64,000 nucleotides of DNA from Rhodospirillum centenum SW (GTDB lineage Bacteria > Pseudomonadota > Alphaproteobacteria > Azospirillales > Azospirillaceae): NCBI RefSeq assembly GCF_000016185.1, contig NC_011420.2, forward strand, positions 1,322,501 to 1,386,500, given 5' to 3'. The notes beneath the pieces were generated by a model. That model made no database searches, was not told the DNA's origin, and saw only the letters and a list, made by a program, of their open reading frames with translations. The position numbers and the translations under genes were made by a program. Of this stretch, positions 51,998-63,660 are shown piece by piece. Each line of letters begins with the position of its first letter. The first letter of the stretch is position 1.

Positions 51998-52639
51998 TCA
52001 CTCCGCTCGCGGCGCCGGCCCGAACGCGACCTCGCCCGCCAGCAGACGGTCCGCCGGGAAGGTGTCCAGGAAGGCGGCCTCGCGCCTCACATAGTCGGCG
52101 ACCCGGTGGACGGCCGCCCGCTCCGGCAGGGTGGAACCGAACAGGTTCCGGTCCAGCGCATCCTCCAGCGCCCCGGGTGCTGCATCCGGCGCCAGCCCCG
52201 AGTCGTAGGCGGCGACGCGCCCGTAATAGTGGGACGCCAGTTCCTTCACCTTGCGCCCGACGCTGAGATCGTAGACTCCGATTTCCCGCAGCCCGGAATC
52301 CAGCTCCGCGAACATGAAGTCGAACAGTGCCTGGTTGAAGGCGGCCGCCCTCTCCCCCTCCTTCGCCAGCCGGCGCATGACCAGCCAGGCGTGCAGCGCC
52401 ACCATCTCGAAGCGCCCCTCGAAGGTGTCGGGCACGCCGCAGTCCCGGAAAAAGCCGGGCTGGCGCGCCTGGGTCACGATGCGGCCATAAAGCAGCGCCA
52501 CGGTGCGCTTGGGGTTCGGACGGAACAGGCGTGTCAGCACGGGAAGCGTGTCCAGAAGAGGCACGGGGCCTGCCGACGACGGGGGCGTCGTTGACAGGCC
52601 GCGGCGGCGGATGCGAATGTCACCCGCCAAATGGGGCAA
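51998..52639 (-). CDS. Ubiquinol-cytochrome c chaperone family protein (CBP3-like)
   Basis: Up to 213 residues. The conserved core is ARQPGFFRDCGVPDTFEGRFEMVALHAWLVMRRL with FNQALFDFMFAELDSGLREIGVYDLSVGRKVKELASHYYGRVAAY, the CBP3/UPF0174 pattern. In mitochondria CBP3 helps cytochrome b maturation; in bacteria a similar bc1 role is assumed. The first about 30 residues are not family-like, so the real start may lie inside. Confidence 0.88.
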   Translation of the reverse strand: MPHLAGDIRIRRRGLSTTPPSSAGPVPLLDTLPVLTRLFRPNPKRTVALLYGRIVTQARQPGFFRDCGVPDTFEGRFEMVALHAWLVMRRLAKEGERAAAFNQALFDFMFAELDSGLREIGVYDLSVGRKVKELASHYYGRVAAYDSGLAPDAAPGALEDALDRNLFGSTLPERAAVHRVADYVRREAAFLDTFPADRLLAGEVAFGPAPRAE

Positions 52640-52727
52640 GGAGCCGGGGCAGTCAAGCAGACCTTGGAGTCCCCGCCCCCGATGCGACGCCGCGTGCGGC
52701 CCTCCGGAAACAGCGACGCCTCAGACG

Positions 52728-53195
52728 ATGCACAAGCGATCCACCCTCCTGCTTCTGACCGCCGGCCTTGCGCTGGCCGGCTGCTCGCCGATCGTCGCCA
52801 CCCGCGGGAATCTGACCGACACCCAGCGCCTGTCGGAGATCCAGCCCGGTTCGACCTCGCGCGACCAAGTGCAGTACCTGCTCGGCTATCCGACGGCGAC
52901 CGGCACGGTCGATCCGAACGTCTGGTACTATATCGGCCGCCGCACGGAGCAGACCGCCTTCTTCCAGCCTGACGTGGTGGAGCAGCGGATCGTCCGCATC
53001 CGCTTCGACGGCAACGGCACCGTCGCCGCCCTGGACGAGATCGACGGCAACGCCGCCCGCGCCATCGATCCGTCCGAGGCAACGACGCCCACGGTCGGGC
53101 ATGACATGAGCTTCCTCGAACAGCTCGTCGGCAACCTGAACCGGCCGACGCGGAAGAAGAAGGACGACGACAAGAAGAAGGGCGGCCGGCGATAG
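52728..53195 (+). CDS. bamE: Outer membrane assembly lipoprotein BamE
   Basis: 155 residues. Signal peptide with lipobox ALAGC, then the SmpA/OmlA domain (IQPGSTSRDQVQYLLGYPTATGTVDPNVWYYIGRR). The C-terminal tail is very Lys-rich (RKKKDDDKKKGG). BamE is part of the BAM complex that folds outer-membrane proteins. Divergent from the CBP3-like gene. Confidence 0.93.
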   Translation: MHKRSTLLLLTAGLALAGCSPIVATRGNLTDTQRLSEIQPGSTSRDQVQYLLGYPTATGTVDPNVWYYIGRRTEQTAFFQPDVVEQRIVRIRFDGNGTVAALDEIDGNAARAIDPSEATTPTVGHDMSFLEQLVGNLNRPTRKKKDDDKKKGGRR

Positions 53196-53241
53196 AGTCC
53201 GGCCGAGGCCGGATCCCGACGGACCGGCCGATACGAAAAGA

Positions 53242-53271
53242 AAGCCCCGGAACCTTGCGGTTCCGGGGCTT
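53242..53271. terminator. Bidirectional terminator between bamE and hppA
   Basis: AAGCCCCGGAACC-TTGC-GGTTCCGGGGCTT, a perfect 13-bp stem. Rightward it is followed by CTTCATT, leftward by TCTTTTCGTA. Serves both convergent genes. Confidence 0.92.
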
Positions 53272-53294
53272 CTTCATTCCGAACGTCGGAAGCG

Positions 53295-55424
<2,130 letters not shown>

Positions 55425-55516
55425 GACGTTCCCTTAGCCCGTTGGCGGCACCGGCGGGTCGGCCTCGTTCGAGGACCCGGTCGGGCTTGGCTCGGCCGGC
55501 GCCAGAAGAGTGCCGG

Positions 55517-55539
55517 GAAAATGCCACGGTGGCATTTTC
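55517..55539. promoter_or_regulatory. 23-bp perfect palindrome upstream of hppA
   Basis: GAAAATGCCAC-G-GTGGCATTTTC: two 11-bp arms around a single base. It lies 93 nt upstream of the hppA ATG. The one-base centre makes a DNA operator more likely than an RNA hairpin. GG-N10-GC spacings occur on both strands, but the sigma-54 match is imperfect. Confidence 0.6.
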
Positions 55540-55691
55540 TTGGCAATCACATGGCAGGGCGTCAGATCGGCCGAAAGGCCGCAGGATTGCTGGGGTTTTG
55601 GCGTGTCCGGAGCCTATCCGGAAGGCGTGCGTCATTCCGCCGTCGCAGCACCGGCCGGACGGTTTCCGGGGGGCGGAACCGGGTCACTCCG

Positions 55692-56144
55692 TCAATAGGC
55701 GGGGCGCTGGCTGACCGTCTGGATCAGCACATCCTTGACCACGTCCGCCCCCAGCTCCTTGACGGCGGCCTCCATCAGTTTGGAGCGGACGCCGGCCACG
55801 TCGATGATCTGGCCGTCAAGGACCTGCGCCTTGCCGATGTTGCCGTAGAGGGCCGTGAGGAAGGCGGCGTTCAGGCGCGGGGAGATCTGCTTGACCTGCT
55901 CCTTCGTCGCCTCGTCCGGCACCTCGATGGCGACCGTCAGCATGACCGTCTGCTCCACCCTCTTGTCCCCGATCACGGGCAGGATCAGCGGCCCGATGGT
56001 GACGAAGGCCGGCGGCCCCACCGGCTTCGGCTTCTCCTCGGCGGCGTGGGCGCCGTCCTTGTGCTGACCGAACATGATGTAACCGCCGACACCGCCGCCG
56101 ATCAGCATCAGGAGCGCGAGCGCGAACAAGACGATCTTTTTCAT
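55692..56144 (-). CDS. fliL: FliL-like flagellar basal-body-associated protein
   Basis: 150 residues. A short N-terminal transmembrane helix (KKIVLFALALLMLIGGGVGGYIMF) is followed by a periplasmic SPFH-like FliL domain (FVTIGPLILPVIGDKRVEQTVMLTVAIEVPDE) and the C-terminal helix VKDVLIQTVSQRPAY. ATG 56144 is the family start. It is separate from any flagellar operon here and may be a second FliL. Confidence 0.8.
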   Translation of the reverse strand: MKKIVLFALALLMLIGGGVGGYIMFGQHKDGAHAAEEKPKPVGPPAFVTIGPLILPVIGDKRVEQTVMLTVAIEVPDEATKEQVKQISPRLNAAFLTALYGNIGKAQVLDGQIIDVAGVRSKLMEAAVKELGADVVKDVLIQTVSQRPAY

Positions 56145-56320
56145 GGGCGGTCCCGGCGCCGGGATGGCGCGTCCGGAAGGAGTATAGCCCCGGCAGGCGG
56201 GCAAGGCGATGGGGGCCCGCCGCGGACGCTGCGGCAATCACCCGGATAAGGCCACAGCAGTCCTTTCGATTTCCTCAAGCACCATCCCCGCCGGAGGCCC
56301 CGCCGCGGCGGGAGCGGTCG

Positions 56321-57355
56321 TCAGAAATGCTGCCAGCCGGCGCGGTCGAGCGGCAGGGGCGCGCCTGAGGCGTCCAGCACCGTGACGGCCGGCGCCCCGG
56401 CGAGAACACGGCCGATCCCGGTCACAGGCACGCCACAGGCCCGGCCGGCGGCGAGCACCGCCGCCTCCCGCGCCGCCGGGGCGGTGAAGGCCAGTTCATA
56501 GTCGTCGCCGCCGGTCAGCACCGTCGCCAGCAGGTCCGGCGCCGCCGCAAGGAGAGTCCGCGCCGCCGCGGACAGGGGCAGCCTGTCCGCCCGGATCTCG
56601 ATCGCCACGCCGGAGACGGCCGCGATATGGCCGAGGTCCGCGACCAGCCCGTCGGACACGTCCAGCCCGGCGCTGGCAAGATCGCGCAGAGCCGGGGCGA
56701 AGGCCAGACGCGGCTCAGGCCGCCGCAGCCGGGCGACCAGCGGCGCCCAGTCCGCCGCCTGCGGCAGTGCCGCCGGCTCCCGTCCGAGCACGCGCAGCAG
56801 GGCCAGGGCTGCATCGCCCACCGTTCCGGTCACGAAGACCAGATCGCCGGGACGCGCCCCCGCCCGCCGCACCATCCGCCCGGCCGGGACCAGCCCCAGG
56901 GCGCTGACCGTCAGCGTCACCGGACCGGAGGTCGAGACGGAGTCACCGCCCAGCAGGTGGATGCCGTAGCGCTGCTGATCCCCGCCCAGCCCGGCGCAGA
57001 AGCGGGCCAGCCAGTCTTCCGCGCAGTCCCGCGGCAGTGCCGTGACCAGGCTGTAGGCCAGCGGTACAGCACCCTTGGCGGCAAGATCGGAGAGGTTGAC
57101 CCGCAGCAGCTTGGCGGCGATGTCCTCCGGCGGGTCATCGGGGAGGAAATGCACGCCGGCGACCATGGCATCTGTGGTGACGACCAGTTCCATGCCCGCC
57201 GGCACGGCAACGGTGCCGGCATCGTCGGTCAGTCCGAAGGCCCCGGGGTAGCCCTGGGCGAGCGGCTTCAGATAGCGGTCGATGCGGCCGAACTCACCCG
57301 CAGCCGCGGGGGCGGCGGAACCGGGCGCGGCCGGGGTCGCGCCCTGCCCGGTCAC
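56321..57355 (-). CDS. thiL: Thiamine-monophosphate kinase
   Basis: 344 residues. FGRIDRYLKPL, LTDDAGTV (normally DDAA), VTTDAMVAGVHFLPDD, VNLSDLAAKGAVPLAY and SGLDVSDGLVADLGHIA are the ThiL motifs. It phosphorylates thiamine monophosphate to the diphosphate. Follows nusB by 30 nt in the conserved rib-nusB-thiL order. Confidence 0.95.
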   Translation of the reverse strand: MTGQGATPAAPGSAAPAAAGEFGRIDRYLKPLAQGYPGAFGLTDDAGTVAVPAGMELVVTTDAMVAGVHFLPDDPPEDIAAKLLRVNLSDLAAKGAVPLAYSLVTALPRDCAEDWLARFCAGLGGDQQRYGIHLLGGDSVSTSGPVTLTVSALGLVPAGRMVRRAGARPGDLVFVTGTVGDAALALLRVLGREPAALPQAADWAPLVARLRRPEPRLAFAPALRDLASAGLDVSDGLVADLGHIAAVSGVAIEIRADRLPLSAAARTLLAAAPDLLATVLTGGDDYELAFTAPAAREAAVLAAGRACGVPVTGIGRVLAGAPAVTVLDASGAPLPLDRAGWQHF

Positions 57356-57385
57356 GGGACGGCCCCGGTCACGGGCGATCCCCCC

Positions 57386-57925
57386 TCACCGGCGCGTCTC
57401 GCGCGTCGCCATCTCCTCGGGACGGAGCTGGCGGGCGATACGGTCGAGCACGCCGTTGACCATTCCCGGCTCGCGGCCGGCGAAGAAGGCGTGACCGACG
57501 TCGATGTAGTCGTTGATGACGATGTGCGGCGCCACGCCGGTGTTGCCCAGCAGCTCCCAGGCGCCGGCGCGCAGGATGGCGCGCAGGATCGGCTCCATCC
57601 GGTCCAGCCCCCACTGCCGGTCCAGCACCCCGGTGACGAGTTGGTCCACATCGGCCTGCCGGGCCATGACCCCGCGCACGATGTCCGCGAAGAGCTGCGG
57701 GTCGGCGGAGACGTAGCGGTCGCCGTCGATCTCCTGGCCGAGACGGTGGCGCACGAACTCGCCGATCGCCGTCTCGCTGGGCGTGCCGCCCAGTTCGATC
57801 TGATAGAGCGCCTGCACGGCGGCGAGCCGGGCGGCGCTGCGCCGTGCCTTGGCCGACCCGGTCGGCTTGGGCGGAACCGGCTCGGCGGCCGGGGACGGCG
57901 GGGAAACTGTCTTCTTAGGGGGCAT
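57386..57925 (-). CDS. nusB: Transcription antitermination factor NusB
   Basis: 179 residues. About 28 residues of Pro/Lys-rich N-terminal extension, then the helical NusB domain (SAARLAAVQALYQIELGG, LDRMEPILRAILRAGAWELL, IVINDYIDVGHAFF, GMVNGVLDRIARQ). It acts with NusE at boxA of rRNA operons. Lies between ribH and thiL. Confidence 0.96.
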   Translation of the reverse strand: MPPKKTVSPPSPAAEPVPPKPTGSAKARRSAARLAAVQALYQIELGGTPSETAIGEFVRHRLGQEIDGDRYVSADPQLFADIVRGVMARQADVDQLVTGVLDRQWGLDRMEPILRAILRAGAWELLGNTGVAPHIVINDYIDVGHAFFAGREPGMVNGVLDRIARQLRPEEMATRETRR

Positions 57926-57947
57926 CTCGGTCCGGCCTTGCGGCGGG

Positions 57948-58412
57948 TCAGCGGGCGTAGAGCCGGAACTGGCGCTTCAGCTCGATCATATCAAGGCAGG
58001 CGCGCGCAGCACCCCCGCCCTTGTTCTTGTGGGCGACGGAGGCGCGGGCCCAGGCCTGCTCCTCATTCTCCACGGTCAGGATGCCGTACCCGATCGCAAG
58101 GGTGTGACGCAAGGCCAGGTCCTGCAGACCCCGCGCGCTCTCCACGCAGACGTAGTCGTAATGCGTGGTCTCGCCGCGGATGACGCAGCCCAGGGCGACA
58201 TAGCCGTCAAAGCGGCGGCGGCCGGAATAGAAGTCCATCGAGCGGACGGCGAACTGGATCGCCGCGGGGATCTCGAAGGCGCCGGGCACGCTGAACCGCT
58301 CATAGGTGGCGCCGGCCTTGTCCAGCTCGGCGATGGCGCCCCGGACCATTTCGTCGGCGAGGTCCTCGTAGAACCGGGCCTCGACGATCATGATGTGCGG
58401 CGCGTCGGCCAT
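57948..58412 (-). CDS. ribH: 6,7-Dimethyl-8-ribityllumazine synthase
   Basis: 154 residues. FSVPGAFEIPAAIQFA, VALGCVIRGETTHYDYVC (with the catalytic His region) and IGYGILTVENEEQAWARA are the RibH signatures. Penultimate step of riboflavin synthesis. 22 nt upstream of nusB. Confidence 0.97.
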   Translation of the reverse strand: MADAPHIMIVEARFYEDLADEMVRGAIAELDKAGATYERFSVPGAFEIPAAIQFAVRSMDFYSGRRRFDGYVALGCVIRGETTHYDYVCVESARGLQDLALRHTLAIGYGILTVENEEQAWARASVAHKNKGGGAARACLDMIELKRQFRLYAR

Positions 58413-58441
58413 GGCGGTCGTCTCCTCGGATGGGCCGGCCG

Positions 58442-59590
58442 TCAGGCCGGGCGGGTGGGTATGCCGCGCTGGCCGACGATGGTCAAGCCGTAGCCCTCCA
58501 GCCCCACCACCGTCTTCTTGGTGTTGGTGAGCAGTTCCATCTCGCGCACGCCGAGATCGTTCAGTATCTGGGCGCCGACACCATAGTCGCGCAGTTCCCC
58601 GGCGGGGTGCTGGGCATCGGCGTCCATGGCGCGCAACCGCTCGGGCAGGCTGAAGGGCTGTGCTTCGCGCAGGACGACGATGACGCCGCGCCCCTCCGCG
58701 GCGACCGCCTCCATCGCCGCCGGCAGCTCTCCGCCGGGCCCGCGGCGGGCGTCACCCAGCAGGTCGTGGATCACGTCCAGCGCATGCATGCGGACCAGCA
58801 CGGGGCCGCCGCCGGCGATGCTGCCCTTGACCAGAGCGATATGCTCCGCCCCGCTGATGCGGTTGCGGTACACGATCATCTCGAAATGGCCGCCGTGATG
58901 GCTGGTGATCGAGGTGCGGTAGACACGCTCGATCAACGTCTCGGTGCGGCGGCGGTAGGCGATCAGGTCGGCGATGGTGCCGATCTTCAGCCCGTGGCGC
59001 TGGGCGAAACCGACCAGATCGGGCAGCCGCGCCATGGTGCCGTCGTCGTTCATGATCTCGCAGATCACGCCAGACGGCAGCAGCCCGGCCATGCGGGCGA
59101 AGTCCACCGACGCCTCGGTATGGCCGGCGCGGACGAGAACGCCGCCCTCGCGCGCCAGCAACGGGAAGACATGCCCCGGCGTCACGATGTCCGACGGCGT
59201 GCTGGCCGGGTCGATGGCGACCTGGATGGTGCGCGCCCGGTCGGCCGCGGAGATACCCGTGGTGACGCCCGTGCGCGCCTCGATGGAGACGGTGAAGGCG
59301 GTCTGGTGCCGGGTGCCGTTCTGCTGCGCCATCAGGGGCAGGTTCAGCCGCCCGATCTGCTCACCGTCCATGGCGAGGCAGACCAGCCCGCGTCCGTGCT
59401 TGGCCATGAAGTTGATGACATCCGGCGTCGCCATCTGGGCCGGGATCACCAGATCGCCCTCGTTCTCCCGGTCCTCGTCATCGACCAGGATGAACATGCG
59501 GCCGGCGCGGGCCTCCTCGATCAGCTCTTCCGTGCTGGAGAGCACCGTCCGGTCCTCGGGCGGCAGGCGGACATCGTCCATCGCGGTCAT
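58442..59590 (-). CDS. ribBA: DHBP synthase with degenerate GTP cyclohydrolase II domain
   Basis: 382 residues. The N-terminal RibB domain is complete: DDEDRENEGDLVIPAQ, GLVCLAMDGE, TPGHVFPLLAREGGVLVRAGHTEA and GLLPSGVICEIMNDDGTMARL. The C-terminal domain aligns with RibA but lacks the zinc-binding Cys cluster (C-x10-C-x-C): the region reads MHALDVIHDLLGDARRG. It is therefore likely inactive as GTP cyclohydrolase II, and a separate ribA should exist elsewhere. Start overlaps the ribE stop by 4 nt. Confidence 0.95.
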   Translation of the reverse strand: MTAMDDVRLPPEDRTVLSSTEELIEEARAGRMFILVDDEDRENEGDLVIPAQMATPDVINFMAKHGRGLVCLAMDGEQIGRLNLPLMAQQNGTRHQTAFTVSIEARTGVTTGISAADRARTIQVAIDPASTPSDIVTPGHVFPLLAREGGVLVRAGHTEASVDFARMAGLLPSGVICEIMNDDGTMARLPDLVGFAQRHGLKIGTIADLIAYRRRTETLIERVYRTSITSHHGGHFEMIVYRNRISGAEHIALVKGSIAGGGPVLVRMHALDVIHDLLGDARRGPGGELPAAMEAVAAEGRGVIVVLREAQPFSLPERLRAMDADAQHPAGELRDYGVGAQILNDLGVREMELLTNTKKTVVGLEGYGLTIVGQRGIPTRPA

Positions 59591-60177
59591 CCCAGGCTCT
59601 CCGCCAGCCGCGCCACGTACCGGGCCAGCATGTCAACCTCCATGTTCACGCGGCCGCCGGGCCGGAGCGTCCCGAAGGTCGTGTGGGCACGGGTGTGCGG
59701 AATGATGTTCACCCCGAACACGGGGCCGTCCACTTCATTGACCGTGAGCGAGACGCCGTCAAGCGCCACCGATCCCTTCGGCGCGATGAAACGGGCCAGC
59801 GCGTCCGGCACCCGGAAGCGCCAGCGCGTGCTGTCGCCTTCCGGCACGACCGAGAGCACCTCCGCCACGCCGTCGACATGGCCGGAGACGATATGGCCGC
59901 CCAGCTCGTCGCCCAGGCGCAGGGCCCGTTCCAGGTTGACCGGCGTGCCCACCTGCCAGTCCCCCAGGGTTGTCTTCGACAGGGTCTCCCCCGAGGCGTC
60001 CACGCGGAAGGCGCCGGGCAGCAGTTCGACCACGGTCAGGCAGCAGCCGTTGCAGGCGATGCTGGCGCCCAGATCAATGGCCGCCGTGTCATAGCGGGTT
60101 CCGATGGTGAAACGGGTGTCGCCCCGCCGCTCGATGGCGGCGACATGGCCGACGTCTGTGATGATGCCTGTGAACAT
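59587..60177 (-). CDS. ribE: Riboflavin synthase alpha subunit
   Basis: 196 residues. MFTGIITDVGHVAAIERRGDTRF and the second copy (HIVSGHVDGVAEVLSVV) show the two lumazine-binding domains; SIACNGCCLTVV and SVALDGVSLTVN are the repeat signatures. Converts two lumazine molecules to riboflavin. Coupled to ribBA by a 4-nt overlap. Confidence 0.96.
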   Translation of the reverse strand: MFTGIITDVGHVAAIERRGDTRFTIGTRYDTAAIDLGASIACNGCCLTVVELLPGAFRVDASGETLSKTTLGDWQVGTPVNLERALRLGDELGGHIVSGHVDGVAEVLSVVPEGDSTRWRFRVPDALARFIAPKGSVALDGVSLTVNEVDGPVFGVNIIPHTRAHTTFGTLRPGGRVNMEVDMLARYVARLAESLG

Positions 60178-60258
60178 GCAGCTAACCTAGGATGTCCCCC
60201 GCCCCCTGGCGAGCGTTTTGGATGCGCGGTCACCGCCGCGCGGTCGGAGCCGGCCTTC

Positions 60259-61398
60259 TCAGCCGCGGCGGCGATAGCTCTCCAGCAGGTCCTCACCGGC
60301 GGGCCGGACGGCGATGCGCTCGTAGCGGGGCGCGTCGGCCAGCCGGTCCGCGCCGAAGCCGACGGCGGCCGGCAGCGCGTCGCCGCCCAGCAGCAGGCCG
60401 GCACGGAACCATTCCAGCCGGTCGGCCAGACCGTCGCGCAGCAGCGACGCCGCCAGGCGCGCCCCGCCTTCCGCCAGCACACGGGTGATACCGCGGGCGG
60501 CCAGGGTGCGCAGGGCCTGCGGCAGGGGAATCTCCCCCCCCGGACCGGGTTCGACCGGGATCAGGTCCACGCCGCAGTCGGCGAAGGCCGCCATCCGCGC
60601 GGGCTCCGCCGCGTCCGGCCGCGTGATGAGCCAGACCGGCGTGCGGTCGGCCGTCCGCACCAGCCTGCTGGTGAGCGGCAGCCGCAGCCGGCTGTCCAGC
60701 ACGATGCGGACGGGCGAGCGATCCGCCATCCCCGGCAGCCGGCAGGTCAGCTCCGGATCGTCCGCCAGCGCCGTGCCGATGCCGACCAGGATGGCGTCGT
60801 GGCTGGCGCGCAGCCCGTGCCCCCAGGCCCGCGCCACCGGGCCGGTGATCCAGCGGCTCTCCCCCGTGCGGGTGGCGATGCGGCCGTCCAGCGAAGTGGC
60901 GAGCTTCAGCGTCACCAGCGGCCGGCCCTCGCGGATGCGCAGGAAGAAACCGGCGTTAAGCTCCTGCGCCTCGGCCTCCAGCAGCCCGGACGCGACCTCC
61001 AGACCGGCCGCCCGCAGCCGCGCCAGCCCGCCGCCGGACACGCGGGGGTCCGGATCCTCGCAGGCGACGACGACGCGGGCGACGCCCGCCGCCATCAGCG
61101 CCTCGGTGCAGGGCGGTGTCCTGCCGTGATGGTTGCAGGGTTCCAGACTGACATAGGCGGTGGCGCCGCGGGCCTGCTCCCCGGCCTGGCGCAGGGCTTC
61201 CGTCTCACCGTGCGGTCGGCCGCCGGCCCCGGTGACGCCACGGCCGACGACGCGGCCCTCGCGGACCAGCACGCAGCCGACGGAGGGGTTCGGCCAGACA
61301 CGGCCCAGGCCCCGGGCCGCAAGGGTAAGGGCGGCCCGCATGTGGGCGCGGTCCTGGTCGGAGAACCGGCCCGCAGCCACGGAGGGCGAAGCGGTCAT
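60259..61398 (-). CDS. ribD: Bifunctional deaminase/reductase RibD
   Basis: 379 residues. N-terminal deaminase with zinc motifs HGETEAL and PCNHHGRTPPCTEAL, and C-terminal reductase (VTLKLATSLDGRIATRTGESRWITG, VLAEGGARLAASLL). ATG 61398 begins the family-like MTASPSVAAG; the extension to 61503 is shadow of nrdR. Two early riboflavin steps. Confidence 0.96.
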   Translation of the reverse strand: MTASPSVAAGRFSDQDRAHMRAALTLAARGLGRVWPNPSVGCVLVREGRVVGRGVTGAGGRPHGETEALRQAGEQARGATAYVSLEPCNHHGRTPPCTEALMAAGVARVVVACEDPDPRVSGGGLARLRAAGLEVASGLLEAEAQELNAGFFLRIREGRPLVTLKLATSLDGRIATRTGESRWITGPVARAWGHGLRASHDAILVGIGTALADDPELTCRLPGMADRSPVRIVLDSRLRLPLTSRLVRTADRTPVWLITRPDAAEPARMAAFADCGVDLIPVEPGPGGEIPLPQALRTLAARGITRVLAEGGARLAASLLRDGLADRLEWFRAGLLLGGDALPAAVGFGADRLADAPRYERIAVRPAGEDLLESYRRRG

Positions 61399-61408
61399 GG
61401 ACTGTCGC

Positions 61409-61873
61409 TCACCCCGCCGGCGCGTCGGTGCGCAGCGTCTCCACGAACTGGTTGAAGTCGGTGACTTCCCTGAAGTCCTTGTAGACCGAGGCGTACCGGA
61501 CATAGGCGACCTTGTCCAAGGTGCCCAGGTGGACCATCACCATCTCGCCGATCTGGCTGGACGGAATCTCCGTCTCCCCGGAGGATTCGAGCTGACGCAC
61601 GATGGAGTTGACGACCCGGTCGATGCGGTCGGCATCGACCGGGCGTTTGCGCAGGGCGATCCGCATGGAGCGCAGCAGCTTCTCGCGGTCGAAGGGCTCC
61701 CGCGACCCGCCGCTCTTGACCACGGTCAGTTCGCGGAGCTGCACCCGTTCGAAAGTGGTGAAGCGGGCCCCGCAGGCCGGGCAGAAGCGCCGCCGCCGGA
61801 TGGCGGAATTGTCCTCTGTCGGCCGCGAGTCCTTCACCTGGGTATCGTCGTTCCCACAGAACGGGCAGCGCAT
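61409..61873 (-). CDS. nrdR: Transcriptional repressor NrdR
   Basis: 154 residues. Zinc ribbon [17 protein letters not shown]...[12 protein letters not shown] and an ATP-cone ([20 protein letters not shown]). It represses ribonucleotide reductase genes according to ATP/dATP. Sits between glyA and ribD, a conserved arrangement. Confidence 0.97.
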   Translation of the reverse strand: MRCPFCGNDDTQVKDSRPTEDNSAIRRRRFCPACGARFTTFERVQLRELTVVKSGGSREPFDREKLLRSMRIALRKRPVDADRIDRVVNSIVRQLESSGETEIPSSQIGEMVMVHLGTLDKVAYVRYASVYKDFREVTDFNQFVETLRTDAPAG

Positions 61874-61901
61874 GCAGTCCCCCTCCCCCGCAGTTCTCTT
61901 C

Positions 61902-63191
61902 TTACAGCGCCGGGTAGATCGGGAAGCGGTGGCACAGCGCGCGCACCTGCTCCCGCACCCGCGTCTCCGTCGCGGTGTTGTCGCCGTTGGAGCGGGCGAG
62001 CCCGTCCAGCACCTCCACGATCAGGTCGCCGACCTGCGCGAACTCGGCCGTGCCGAAGCCGCGGGTCGTGGCCGCCGGGCTGCCCAGGCGGACGCCGGAG
62101 GTGACCAGAGGCTTCTCCGGGTCGAACGGCACGCCGTTCTTGTTGCAGGTCATGCCGGCATGCTCCAGCGTCGCCTCGGCCGCCTTGCCGGTCAGCCGCT
62201 TCGGGCGCAGGTCCACCAGCACGATGTGGCTGTCGGTGCCGCCGGAGACGATGTCCAGGCCGCCGGCGACCAGCCGGTCCGCCAGCACCCGGGCATTGTC
62301 CACGACCGCCTGGGCATAGGCCTTGAACTCCGGCCGCAGCGCCTCGCCGAAGGCGACCGCCTTGGCGGCGATGACATGCATCAGCGGGCCGCCCTGGAGG
62401 CCGGGGAAGACGGCGGAGTTGAACTTCTTGCCCAGTTCCGGATCGTTCGAGAGGATCATGCCGCCGCGCGGGCCGCGCAGCGTCTTGTGCGTGGTGGTGG
62501 TCACCACATGCGCGTGCGGCAGCGGGCTGGGATAGACGCCCGCGGCGACAAGGCCGGCATAGTGCGCCATGTCCACCATGAGATAGGCGCCGATCTCGTC
62601 CGCGATGCGGCGGAAGCGGGCGAAGTCGATCTGGCGGGGATAGGCAGAGCCGCCGGCGATGATCAGCTTCGGCCTGTGCTCGCGGGCCTTGGCCTCGACC
62701 TCCTCATAGTCGATCAGATGGTCGTCGCGGCGCACGCCGTAGCTGACGACCTTGAACCACTTGCCCGACTGGTTGGCCGGGGCGCCGTGCGTGAGATGGC
62801 CGCCGGCCGCGAGATCCATGCCCATGAAGGTGTCGCCGGGCTGGAGCAGCGCCATGAACACGGCCTGGTTCGCCTGCGCGCCGGAATGCGGCTGCACGTT
62901 CGCGTAGGCGCAGCCGAACAGCGCCTTGGCGCGCTCGATCGCCAGCGTCTCGGCGATGTCCACGTACTCGCAGCCGCCGTAGTAGCGCCGGCCGGCATAG
63001 CCCTCGGCATACTTGTTGGTCAGCACCGAGCCCTGCGCTTCCAGCACCGCCTGCGAGACGATGTTCTCGGAGGCGATCAGCTCGATCTGATCCTGCTGCC
63101 GGGTCAGCTCGCTGCGGATGGCCTGGAACAGGTCCGGATCGCTGTCCGCGAGCCGGTCGGTGAAGAAGCGGGAACCCGTCTGCATGTCCAT
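61902..63191 (-). CDS. glyA: Serine hydroxymethyltransferase
   Basis: 429 residues. [39 protein letters not shown] and the PLP lysine in [15 protein letters not shown] are the GlyA signatures. It interconverts serine and glycine and feeds one-carbon units. 28 nt upstream of nrdR, downstream of rpiB. Confidence 0.98.
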   Translation of the reverse strand: MDMQTGSRFFTDRLADSDPDLFQAIRSELTRQQDQIELIASENIVSQAVLEAQGSVLTNKYAEGYAGRRYYGGCEYVDIAETLAIERAKALFGCAYANVQPHSGAQANQAVFMALLQPGDTFMGMDLAAGGHLTHGAPANQSGKWFKVVSYGVRRDDHLIDYEEVEAKAREHRPKLIIAGGSAYPRQIDFARFRRIADEIGAYLMVDMAHYAGLVAAGVYPSPLPHAHVVTTTTHKTLRGPRGGMILSNDPELGKKFNSAVFPGLQGGPLMHVIAAKAVAFGEALRPEFKAYAQAVVDNARVLADRLVAGGLDIVSGGTDSHIVLVDLRPKRLTGKAAEATLEHAGMTCNKNGVPFDPEKPLVTSGVRLGSPAATTRGFGTAEFAQVGDLIVEVLDGLARSNGDNTATETRVREQVRALCHRFPIYPAL

Positions 63192-63225
63192 GTGTGGCTA
63201 TCCTCAGTGCTCTCGATCCGGACCG

Positions 63226-63660
63226 TCAGCCGAGCTTGGCGACGCGGCGGGCATGGCGACCCCCCTCGTAGGGCGTCGCCAGGAAGGTGGCGGCGCAGTC
63301 GCGCGCGACCTCGATCCCGGTCGTCCGGGCCCCCAGGACCAGGACATTGGCGTCGTTGTGCTGTCTCGACAGACGGGCCGTCGTGATATCGTGGCAGAGT
63401 GCGGCGCGCACATGCCGGTGACGATTGGCAGCGATGCTGATGCCGATGCCCGTACCGCAGATCAGGATGCCCCGCTGCGCCCGCCCGTCCTTCAGGGCGG
63501 CGGCGATGACGTCGGCGAAATCCGGATAATCCACGGACTCACGACCGTCGGTGCCGAGATCGAGCACCGCACGCCCCTCCCCCTCCAGCATCTCCTTCAG
63601 CGAGGCCTTCAGGTCGTAGCCGGCGTGATCGGAAGCGATGGCGATGGTTTCGGCGGTCAT
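63226..63660 (-). CDS. rpiB: Ribose-5-phosphate isomerase B
   Basis: 144 residues. IAIASDHAGYDLKASL at the start, then the catalytic Cys loop GILICGTGIGISIAANRHRHVRAAL. LacA/RpiB family, acting in the pentose phosphate pathway. First gene of the minus-strand rpiB-glyA-nrdR-rib run. Confidence 0.96.
   Translation of the reverse strand: MTAETIAIASDHAGYDLKASLKEMLEGEGRAVLDLGTDGRESVDYPDFADVIAAALKDGRAQRGILICGTGIGISIAANRHRHVRAALCHDITTARLSRQHNDANVLVLGARTTGIEVARDCAATFLATPYEGGRHARRVAKLG

Noticed and set aside
55500-55545. Sigma-54 promoter overlapping the palindrome
   Set aside because: GG-N10-GC spacing is present on both strands but the -12 element departs from TTGCA, and palindromes with GGC arms give this spacing easily.
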